Source: CAZRHH01 sp964599885
GTDB taxonomy: Bacteria > Chloroflexota > Dehalococcoidia > DSTF01 > JACRBR01
Direction of reading: 5' to 3'
Assembly (NCBI GenBank): GCA_964599885.1
Contig: CAZRHH010000095.1
Span: forward strand, 1-10,131
Length of the DNA stretch: 10,131 bases
The position numbers and the translations under genes are program-made. Shown in pieces: positions 4,785 to 10,131 of this stretch. Under the pieces are notes generated by a model, which had not been told where the DNA came from, did no database searches, and saw only the letters and a program-made list of their open reading frames with translations. The stretch's first letter is position 1, and every line of letters begins with the position of its first letter.

Positions 4785-7063
4785 GCGAGGCCGCCGAATG
4801 TCCACGCCCCGTCAGTCACCGTCATTGAGTCGCTCACGTCCGTGCCGTTGAGGATGAGCGCGTATCGCTCAGAGGCGATGATCCGGATCGGCGCGATCTC
4901 CCCGGTCGCGTCGACCGTCACGGTGTGCGCGCGCGCGTCGATCGCGACACGCCCGAAGCCGAACGCGTCGCACTCGACGATCGTATCCGGCGTCTCGAGC
5001 CACAACGGCGCCTCCTCATCCGACGGGTTCACGAAGATCGTCCGCCCGCCTTCCGGATCGACGACGACCCACTTGGGGGTACGACCCGCCAGCAGTTTTA
5101 CGCCGCCGAGTTCAATCAAAGAATCGCGGCTCTGCAGCCACTGCGTGCCGCCGCCGTCGAGCGCGCCCGCGCGTGCCATCGGCGCCGCGTAAGGCGCACG
5201 GTCATACCGCCGCTCGACAATGCTCAGATCCCACAGGCTGTACCGCATCGCGATCGATCCGCCGTCCGACGCATAGACGATCTCGCGCACGTACTGCTCG
5301 TCGACGCTGTCGGCGATCCGCGCCAGCGCAATGTGCTCGCGAAAGGCGTCAGCGCTCGCGTACTCGCCACGCTCCGCGACCTCAAGGATGAACGCATTCC
5401 GCACGTTGCCCTTATAGAAGGGGCCGCTCCGCGAGCGATGCTCCCAGAACGTCTTGTCCGGTCCGCGGTAGTTGTACAGATCGAGCGTCAGCATGCCGTC
5501 AGCAACGCTCAGCTCGATCGTCGCGCCGGAGCCCATATCGCTCGGTTCGAGCGGGATCATCGCGATGTACGCCTCACCCTCGGCGACGACGACCGGCTGC
5601 CCGGCCTCGACCGTCCGCGGAAACGCCGTCACACGCTCGTCGCCAACCCAGATCTCGGTGCCCGCGTCAACGCCGAGCATGCGCACCGACAGCTTGTTGC
5701 TGTGCGCGGGCCGCGTGCGCGGCTGCAGTCCGTACGCAACGATCGCGCGGTTACGATGCTGCGCGCCGACGTGGCGGCCCTCTTCCCAGTGATCTTCCGC
5801 CGTGCGCGTCGACTCGTACATCAACGCCCCCGGCCCCTTGTCGTTGACGATGTACCGCGCATACAGCGTCCCGTACTTCGGAGCGCCGTCCCGCGCGAAA
5901 TGCAGCAGCACAGAGTTCCACGCCGGCCACGGCTCCGGCGGCTCGCCAACGCCGTACGAGCGCGACATCGTGCCGAGCGCGTAGCTCCCCGTCATGTACG
6001 TCGCGATGTCGACGCCGTGCGCGGCGTCGGTGGTCTCCAGCGACTCGAACGGATGCGACTTCGCCCGCATCCAGTCGAGGACGTAGTCGGGGCAATGCAG
6101 TGTCGCCCGGGCGACGCCCGTATGGCCTTCTTCGCGCCCCTTCGGGAAGAACGGCGTCTGCGCGCGCAGCTTGTCGTCGCCGAGCAGGCGCCACAGCATC
6201 AGCTTCAGAAAGCCGCCCGCGCCCGTCCAGCCGTCGCGATACGAGCGCGAATGCGGACCGGCGAGCTGCGCCAGTTCACCGTGGTAGTGCGCGGCGACGT
6301 GTAGCCAAAGGCGCTCTTCGGCGAGGCGGGCCTTCAGCGCAACGGCCGGGTCGTCCGCGTGTTCGGCGAGCATCGCCATGCGCGCGATATCGACGGCGAG
6401 ATAGGTTGGACTGTTGAACTCGTGCGGTGCGCCCGAGCGATTGGTGAACTCGAACCACTCGTCGAGCCGCCGCGCCCCCCTCTCGGTGTAGTAGGCGTCG
6501 CCGAGCGCCTGCCCGCCAAGCACGCTGTTGCAGACGTCGCTCAGCGCGATGTTCGTGTACGAAGGGTGCACATCGAGCCGATCGATCGCCTCCAGCCCGA
6601 GCGTGATCATCGCGCGCATCGCGTCCAGCGTCGCCTCGGACAGCACGCCGGCGTGGTCAATGAGCAGCGCGTTGAGATGATCGAGCGCGAACTCGACAGC
6701 GTTCAGATCGGTAACACCGGCATCCTCGCTGAACCACTTGAAGTTGCCGTGGTGCGCGTCGCCCTCGCGCGTCTCCTGCATGGGCACGACGTTGGCGATG
6801 ATCCGCGCCGCGCGCGCCACGCTTTCGGCGCTGCCATCGCGCAGCAGCACGTCGGCGTACGCCAGTGACTCGCGCGAGCCATGAAAGACGCCAAACTCCG
6901 TCTCGTAGCGGACGAGTCCGGTCTCGTCGTCCCACAGCGCCGCCAGAATGCGCGCCCCCTCATCGTAGAGCTGCCGCGCGCGGGCATCGTCGGCCGTCGC
7001 GGGTGCGCGTTCCAGGCTCAAGGCGCGCGGTGTTGCATCAGTACTCCGTGTCGCCCTCATCAT
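4778..7063 (-). CDS. Uncharacterised alpha/alpha-toroid plus beta-sandwich protein, heparinase II/III- or polysaccharide-lyase-like
   Basis: I do not recognise a named family. In the 761-aa product, residues about 25-370 look like a helical toroid. Conserved-looking motifs are HHGNFKW (104-110), SYTNIALSDV (168-177), HEFNSPTYLAVDI (214-226), GPHSRSYRDGW (269-279) and YMTGSYALGTMSRSYG (356-371). The rest is beta-rich and tryptophan/tyrosine-containing. Toroid followed by beta-sandwich is the plan of heparinase II/III-type lyases and some glycosidases, and the His, Tyr and Asn motifs could be catalytic; this is inference from shape. No signal peptide. The first ATGs in the plausible region are 7063 and 7060, inside the upstream membrane gene (26-bp overlap), which suggests translational coupling; neither has a clear ribosome-binding site, and a TTG at 7021 is an alternative. 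The frame is open up to 7369, but that extension is a shadow of the membrane gene. The stop lies in a repeat core. Confidence 0.75.
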   Translation of the reverse strand: MMRATRSTDATPRALSLERAPATADDARARQLYDEGARILAALWDDETGLVRYETEFGVFHGSRESLAYADVLLRDGSAESVARAARIIANVVPMQETREGDAHHGNFKWFSEDAGVTDLNAVEFALDHLNALLIDHAGVLSEATLDAMRAMITLGLEAIDRLDVHPSYTNIALSDVCNSVLGGQALGDAYYTERGARRLDEWFEFTNRSGAPHEFNSPTYLAVDIARMAMLAEHADDPAVALKARLAEERLWLHVAAHYHGELAQLAGPHSRSYRDGWTGAGGFLKLMLWRLLGDDKLRAQTPFFPKGREEGHTGVARATLHCPDYVLDWMRAKSHPFESLETTDAAHGVDIATYMTGSYALGTMSRSYGVGEPPEPWPAWNSVLLHFARDGAPKYGTLYARYIVNDKGPGALMYESTRTAEDHWEEGRHVGAQHRNRAIVAYGLQPRTRPAHSNKLSVRMLGVDAGTEIWVGDERVTAFPRTVEAGQPVVVAEGEAYIAMIPLEPSDMGSGATIELSVADGMLTLDLYNYRGPDKTFWEHRSRSGPFYKGNVRNAFILEVAERGEYASADAFREHIALARIADSVDEQYVREIVYASDGGSIAMRYSLWDLSIVERRYDRAPYAAPMARAGALDGGGTQWLQSRDSLIELGGVKLLAGRTPKWVVVDPEGGRTIFVNPSDEEAPLWLETPDTIVECDAFGFGRVAIDARAHTVTVDATGEIAPIRIIASERYALILNGTDVSDSMTVTDGAWTFGGLAS

Positions 7064-7604
7064 CGGCGGCGCTGGCAAAGTTGCTAGCTGCGCGCTCGAA
7101 CTGCGCAGAACCGAACGCCAACAACCCGATACTCGCTGCCAGCAGCACGACGAAGTTGAAGACATCGACCTGCTGCGACGCACCCCCGCGACCGACTGCA
7201 ATGACGTACGAGACATACTCGCCCATGGCGCCCGCCGGCGCGCTCGCCAGCAGCAGCAGCACGCCACCCAACACGCCGCCAAGAGCCAGCGTTGGCATGA
7301 GTACCCGGCGTGCGAGAGCCAGCAAGAGGATCGCCGTTCCGGCAGCGAACTGAATGGTGTGAGCGACACTCAGCCGATCCATGAGTTTCTCCGGGTCTCC
7401 CGTGTCCTCGTCCGAGAAGAAACTCGATGGCTCGCCTGGCGGCTGAATGAACGCTGTCGTCGCACTGACCACCGTCGCCGCAAGCACCACTCCGAGCGCG
7501 ACCTGGAACAACCGCCGCATCAGCTCATCCGAGCCGCCGAGCCGATCGACCAACAGCACCGACGCGACGACGACGGCGACGACCAGCGCAGACTGAAATT
7601 CCAT
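7038..7604 (-). CDS. Hypothetical membrane protein, five predicted helices
   Basis: Not recognised as a named family. The 188-aa product has five hydrophobic stretches long enough to cross the membrane: about residues 4-20, 31-53, 82-98, 102-124 and 148-168. A polar acidic loop (57-75) separates helices 2 and 3, and an acidic tail (ADDEGDTEY) ends the protein. There are no enzyme motifs. ATG 7604 was chosen because GAGGGTG lies 8 nt upstream and the hydrophobic N-terminus begins immediately; the frame stays open to 7694, but those 30 residues are arginine-rich, lie over the promoter and look non-coding. The gene is first of a minus-strand pair with the lyase-like gene, overlapping its start by 26 bp, and is divergent from the O-methyltransferase. 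A role as membrane partner of the lyase-like protein is possible but unsupported beyond position. Confidence 0.7.
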   Translation of the reverse strand: MEFQSALVVAVVVASVLLVDRLGGSDELMRRLFQVALGVVLAATVVSATTAFIQPPGEPSSFFSDEDTGDPEKLMDRLSVAHTIQFAAGTAILLLALARRVLMPTLALGGVLGGVLLLLASAPAGAMGEYVSYVIAVGRGGASQQVDVFNFVVLLAASIGLLAFGSAQFERAASNFASAADDEGDTEY

Positions 7605-7612
7605 GATCGATG

Positions 7613-7619
7613 CACCCTC
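7613..7619 (-). promoter_or_regulatory. Ribosome-binding site of the membrane-protein gene
   Basis: Reads GAGGGTG on the minus strand, 8 nt before ATG 7604; it supports this start over the longer open frame to 7694. Confidence 0.55.
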
Positions 7620-7653
7620 GCTTGTGCGCGCCGGCGCGGTCTTGCTCGCTGCG

Positions 7654-7682
7654 AGTCTACTCCGTCGCGGTACTCGTGTGAA
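7654..7682 (-). promoter_or_regulatory. Sigma70-type promoter of the membrane/lyase-like gene pair
   Basis: On the minus strand TTCACA (7682-7677; five of six matches to the -35 consensus) is followed after 17 bp by TAGACT (7659-7654; four of six to the -10). Transcription would start near 7647, leaving an untranslated leader of about 43 nt with the ribosome-binding site near its end. Spacing and position fit; identification is by eye. Confidence 0.5.
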
Positions 7683-7773
7683 GCCTATGCCCACGCCGCA
7701 AAAGGCTCAAGAAGAGCGCAGTTCGTGTCGTACGTGAATGGGTCATCCGCGGCGGGGCACGTATCATGGCGCT

Positions 7774-7780
7774 GGAGGTG
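7774..7780 (+). promoter_or_regulatory. Ribosome-binding site of the O-methyltransferase gene
   Basis: GGAGGTG lies 4 nt before ATG 7785 and fixes that start. A TATCAT hexamer (7762-7767) just upstream could be a -10 element, but it would place the transcript start on the ribosome-binding site and has no good -35, so it is not called as a promoter. Confidence 0.7.
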
Positions 7781-7784
7781 ACGC

Positions 7785-8432
7785 ATGGCCCTCACACTGG
7801 TGCCCGACGAGATCGAAGCGTACGCGGCGGCGCATACGACGCCGCTCCCCGCGCTGCTCGACGAGCTGATCGCGGCGACGCGCGATCAAATGGGCGATCG
7901 TTCGACCATGTTGTCGGGGCGGATAGAAGGCACACTGCTGCAGATGCTCGTGGGGCTGACGGGCGCGCGTCGCGTGCTGGAGATCGGCATGTTCACGGGG
8001 TTCAGCGCACAGATGATGGCGGCGGCGCTGCCGGACGATGGTGTGCTGATCACGTGTGATGTCGATCCGAAGGCGATTGCGCTCGCGAAGTCGTTCTTCG
8101 CCCGCAGCCCGCACGGACACAAAATCGACGTACACGAAGGACCGGCGCTTGAGACGCTGGCGCGGCTCGCCGGGCCCTTCGACGTGATCTTCATCGACGC
8201 GGACAAAGGGAACTACACGAACTACTACGAGGCGGCGCTGCCAATGCTTGCGCCCGACGGCGTGATGGCGGTCGATAACGTGCTCTGGAGCGGCAACGTG
8301 CTCGACCCGAACGCGCCTGATGACCACGCGATCGTGGCCTTTAACGAGCATGTGCGGGCGGATGCGCGGGTGATGTGCGCCATGCTCTCGGTCCGGGACG
8401 GGGTCTCGCTGATCAGGCATCGGCGACCGTAA
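7785..8432 (+). CDS. SAM-dependent O-methyltransferase, caffeoyl-CoA/catechol type (Methyltransf_3)
   Basis: Metal-dependent class I O-methyltransferase of the CCoAOMT-like family (COG4122). In bacteria, members methylate catechol-type hydroxyls or act on tRNA-modification intermediates; the substrate here is unknown. The 215-aa length is normal. The SAM-binding motif I is VLEIGMFTGFS (residues 64-74), with acidic Asp92 closing the second strand. The metal site is formed by Asp138 in FIDADKGNY and Asp164-Asn165 in DNVLWSG. The C-terminus SVRDGVSLIRH is the typical final strand. Start ATG 7785 has a strong GGAGGTG ribosome-binding site. The gene is divergent from the membrane gene across a 180-bp gap and lies upstream of rpoB in the same direction, but the separate rpoB promoter argues against one operon. 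No intrinsic terminator is visible directly after it. Confidence 0.93.
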   Translation: MALTLVPDEIEAYAAAHTTPLPALLDELIAATRDQMGDRSTMLSGRIEGTLLQMLVGLTGARRVLEIGMFTGFSAQMMAAALPDDGVLITCDVDPKAIALAKSFFARSPHGHKIDVHEGPALETLARLAGPFDVIFIDADKGNYTNYYEAALPMLAPDGVMAVDNVLWSGNVLDPNAPDDHAIVAFNEHVRADARVMCAMLSVRDGVSLIRHRRP

Positions 8433-8610
8433 CGCCGAGGAGGTGAAGCTCCACCCCTACGAGTCAGTCCTTCAGGGCACCATGGCTCGGGATCGTTCGG
8501 GCGCGCCGCAGGGGCTTTTGAATCCAGGAGGTCCGTCGCAACGTATGATTTATTGACGGAACGACCGGAGGGGCTTGCATTTTGATCCCCGTTCGGGTAG
8601 CATCCGCTGG

Positions 8611-8640
8611 TTGACATCCCGACGGCACCATTTGTATACT
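8611..8640 (+). promoter_or_regulatory. Strong sigma70-type promoter of rpoB
   Basis: A perfect TTGACA (8611-8616) is separated by 18 bp from TATACT (8635-8640; five of six matches to TATAAT). The expected transcript start is about 8646-8648, giving a leader of about 110 nt before the rpoB ATG. It is the best promoter in the window and is where a highly expressed gene needs one. Confidence 0.75.
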
Positions 8641-8642
8641 CT

Positions 8643-8674
8643 GCATAGGCTAGACAGAACCCCCTTGCCTATGC
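8643..8674 (+). promoter_or_regulatory. Inverted repeat at the start of the rpoB leader
   Basis: GCATAGGC (8643-8650) and GCCTATGC (8667-8674) are perfectly complementary with 16 nt between. The left arm covers the predicted transcript start, so this could be a 5'-end hairpin in the mRNA if transcription begins at or before 8643, or a two-half-site operator for a DNA-binding protein just downstream of the -10. Confidence 0.5.
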
Positions 8675-8683
8675 TTCCCCATC

Positions 8684-8707
8684 AGTCCCTTTCGGAGGGG
8701 CTATTTC
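8684..8707 (+). terminator. Leader hairpin with short T-rich tail, possible attenuator of rpoB
   Basis: AGTCCCT (8684-8690) pairs with AGGGGCT (8696-8702), seven pairs including one T-G, around the loop TTCGG; ATTTC follows. It resembles a weak intrinsic terminator placed about 50 bp before the rpoB start. CCCCT at 8661-8665 could pair with the same AGGGG (8696-8700), so an alternative fold is possible. Attenuation is a hypothesis. Confidence 0.4.
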
Positions 8708-8742
8708 TGTCGTACGGAGATCACGGTTCGTAACGCAATGTT

Positions 8743-8747
8743 AGGAG
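8743..8747 (+). promoter_or_regulatory. Ribosome-binding site of rpoB
   Basis: AGGAG lies 10 nt before ATG 8758. An upstream ATG at 8738 is out of frame and ends after seven codons, so 8758 is the start. Confidence 0.6.
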
Positions 8748-8757
8748 CGCGCGCGGA

Positions 8758-10131
8758 ATGACTGTCTCTACAGACGTAGTCAGTACTCGATCGTTGGTTC
8801 CGGCCAGCAAGAAGTCGTATGCGAAGATTGCGCACGTCCTCGATATCCCGCACCTGATCCGGATCCAGGTCGACTCGTTCGACTGGTTCCGGAAGGAGGG
8901 CCTGCGGGAGCTTCTCGACGAGATCTCGCCAATCGAGGACTTCACCGGCACCCGGATGAAGCTGCGGTTTCGTGACTATTCCTTCGGCGATTCCAAGCAC
9001 ACGGAACTGGAGTGCCGCGAACGCGACATGACCTTCTCGGCGCCGCTGAAGGTGTGGGTCGAACTCGAGGTCAAAGAGACGGGCGAGGTCAAGGAGCAGG
9101 AGTTGTTCATGGGCGACTTCCCGCTCATGACGCCCAACGGCACGTTCGTTATCAACGGCGCCGAGCGCGTCGTCGTCTCGCAACTTGTGCGTTCGCCGGG
9201 CGTGTACTTCACGCTGGAGACCGATCCGACGACCGGCCGCGAACTGTGCTACGGCAAGCTCATCCCGAACCGCGGCGCATGGCTCGAATTCGAGACAAGC
9301 AACAAGAACGTGATGTCGGTGAAGGTGGACCGCAAGCGCAAGATTCCGGTTACGACGCTGCTTCGCGCGATTGACGAGGAAGAGGGCGTGCCCGAGGCCG
9401 AACTCGGCACGAACGAGCGCATTCTCGCGAAATTCGCGGACATCGACACGAACGCCGATCACCCGTACATCCAGTCGACGCTCGACAAGGAGACGGCGAC
9501 CAACAAGACAGAAGCGCTGCTCGACTTCTACCGGCGGCTGCGCCCCGGCGATCCACCGACGCTCGAAAACGCGCGCGGTCTCCTCAACTCGCTGTTCTTC
9601 AACAGTCGCCGCTACGACCTGGGCCGCGTCGGCCGCTACAAGCTGGACCGCCGCCTGGAACTCGAAACGGACCCAAAGATCCGCATCCTGCAGCCGCGCG
9701 ACCTCGAGACGATCATCCGGACGCAGCTGGTGCTCAACAACGGCACCGGGCATCCGGACGACATCGACCACCTCGGCAACCGCCGTGTGCGCGCCGTTGG
9801 CGAACTGATCCAAAACCAGTTCCGGATCGGCCTGTTGCGCATGGAGCGCGTCGTTCGCGAACGCATGACGATCATCGATCCGGACCAGGCGACGCCGAGC
9901 GCGCTGATCAACATCCGGCCCGTCGTGGCATCGATGAAGGAGTTCTTCGGCGGCTCGCAGCTTTCGCAGTTCATGGACCAGACGAACCCGCTCGCGGAGC
10001 TGACGCACAAGCGCCGGCTGTCGGCCCTTGGCCCCGGTGGTCTGTCGCGCGACCGCGCGGGCTTCGATGTCCGCGACGTCCACCACAGCCACTACGGGCG
10101 CATCTGCCCGATTGAGACTCCGGAAGGTCCG
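8758..10131 (+). CDS. rpoB: RNA polymerase beta subunit, N-terminal 458 residues (cut by window end)
   Basis: Catalytic beta subunit of DNA-dependent RNA polymerase. The first 458 residues are present and the frame is still open at the right edge. It starts MTVSTDVVSTRS and soon enters the conserved beta protrusion (LIRIQVDSFDWF). It contains the universal GTFVINGAERVVVSQLVRSPG segment in the first lobe and the rifampicin-binding cluster SQLSQFMDQ to SALGPGG (residues 400-427), then RICPIETPEGP at the edge. Positions matching E. coli Gln513, Asp516, His526 and Ser531 are Gln404, Asp407, His417 and Ser422, all wild type, so no target-site rifampicin resistance is visible. The 109-residue offset from E. 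coli numbering shows that the big lineage insertion of E. coli is absent. Unlike in many bacteria, no rplJ/rplL lies upstream. Confidence 0.98.
   Translation, partial: MTVSTDVVSTRSLVPASKKSYAKIAHVLDIPHLIRIQVDSFDWFRKEGLRELLDEISPIEDFTGTRMKLRFRDYSFGDSKHTELECRERDMTFSAPLKVWVELEVKETGEVKEQELFMGDFPLMTPNGTFVINGAERVVVSQLVRSPGVYFTLETDPTTGRELCYGKLIPNRGAWLEFETSNKNVMSVKVDRKRKIPVTTLLRAIDEEEGVPEAELGTNERILAKFADIDTNADHPYIQSTLDKETATNKTEALLDFYRRLRPGDPPTLENARGLLNSLFFNSRRYDLGRVGRYKLDRRLELETDPKIRILQPRDLETIIRTQLVLNNGTGHPDDIDHLGNRRVRAVGELIQNQFRIGLLRMERVVRERMTIIDPDQATPSALINIRPVVASMKEFFGGSQLSQFMDQTNPLAELTHKRRLSALGPGGLSRDRAGFDVRDVHHSHYGRICPIETPEGP

Larger units (their letters stand above)
8433..8757 (+). other. 325-bp gene-free rpoB upstream region
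   Basis: No gene is seen between the O-methyltransferase and rpoB. The region holds a weak GGTG/CACC fold after the O-methyltransferase (no T-tract), a weak second promoter candidate (TTGCAT 8575-8580, 17 bp, TAGCAT 8598-8603), a strong promoter at 8611-8640, two leader hairpins and the rpoB ribosome-binding site. The 10-mer CGGAGGGGCT occurs twice, at 8566-8575 and 8693-8702, the second as part of hairpin 2. Confidence 0.7.

Noticed and set aside
4925..6304. Long + strand open frame (459 codons) inside the lyase-like gene
   Set aside because: Arginine-rich composition without domain motifs; antisense shadow of the minus-strand gene, which has coherent motif blocks.
7064..7369. N-terminal extension of the lyase-like gene to ATG 7369
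   Set aside because: It lies entirely in another frame of the membrane gene; the residues are cysteine, tryptophan, serine and arginine-rich shadow sequence.
8738..8761. Seven-codon upstream ORF whose TGA overlaps the rpoB ATG
   Set aside because: No ribosome-binding site at a workable distance; such short frames occur by chance, and the AGGAG serves rpoB.
9955..10040. Possible rifampicin-resistance substitutions in rpoB
   Set aside because: The key positions Gln404, Asp407, His417 and Ser422 are all the sensitive-type residues.
8701..10092. Long open frame on the minus strand opposite rpoB (463 codons)
   Set aside because: It is the antisense shadow of an unmistakable rpoB; its arginine/alanine/valine-rich product has no motifs and comes from high-GC codon bias.

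Overview
The window is GC-rich chromosomal DNA from a bacterium. The first 458 residues of the RNA polymerase beta subunit (rpoB) at the right end look most like Chloroflexota (Dehalococcoidia/Sphaerobacter-like) RpoB, without the large lineage insertion in the N-terminal half that E. coli carries. This placement rests on recognising the protein by eye, not on a search. There are seven protein genes and no RNA genes, CRISPR array, insertion sequence or phage gene.

Layout, left to right. (1) A FkbM-family SAM methyltransferase on the + strand, probably cut by the left edge. (2) Convergent with it, a 897-aa GH38 alpha-mannosidase on the minus strand. The gap between the two stops holds six perfect copies of a 7-bp repeat and a perfect 10-bp-stem hairpin whose loop contains the GH38 stop codon. 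(3) apt (adenine phosphoribosyltransferase), minus strand, perhaps leaderless. (4) A 335-bp gap with a 28-bp tandem repeat and a CTTTGCG-type periodic tract. (5) A 761-aa protein resembling alpha/alpha-toroid plus beta-sandwich lyases (heparinase II/III-like), overlapping the end of (6) a five-helix membrane protein with a readable promoter; genes 5 and 6 form a minus-strand pair. (7) Divergent from these, a caffeoyl-CoA-type O-methyltransferase on the + strand, then a 325-bp leader region and rpoB.

How the genes may work together. The GH38 enzyme and the lyase-like protein both lack signal peptides and could act on imported oligosaccharides or on an intracellular mannose-containing compound; no transporter or regulator lies in the window, so this is inference. 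The FkbM and O-methyltransferases are probably separate metabolic functions. rpoB is not preceded by rplJ/rplL here. It has its own strong sigma70-type promoter and a leader that can fold into two hairpins.

The most unusual signal is not a gene. Three of the four minus-strand genes (GH38, apt, lyase-like) run directly into low-complexity repeat tracts at or within a few bases of their stop codons. Two tracts are the same 7-bp repeat. In the third the repeat core itself contains the stop codon. I see no clear new defence, mobile or biosynthetic system.
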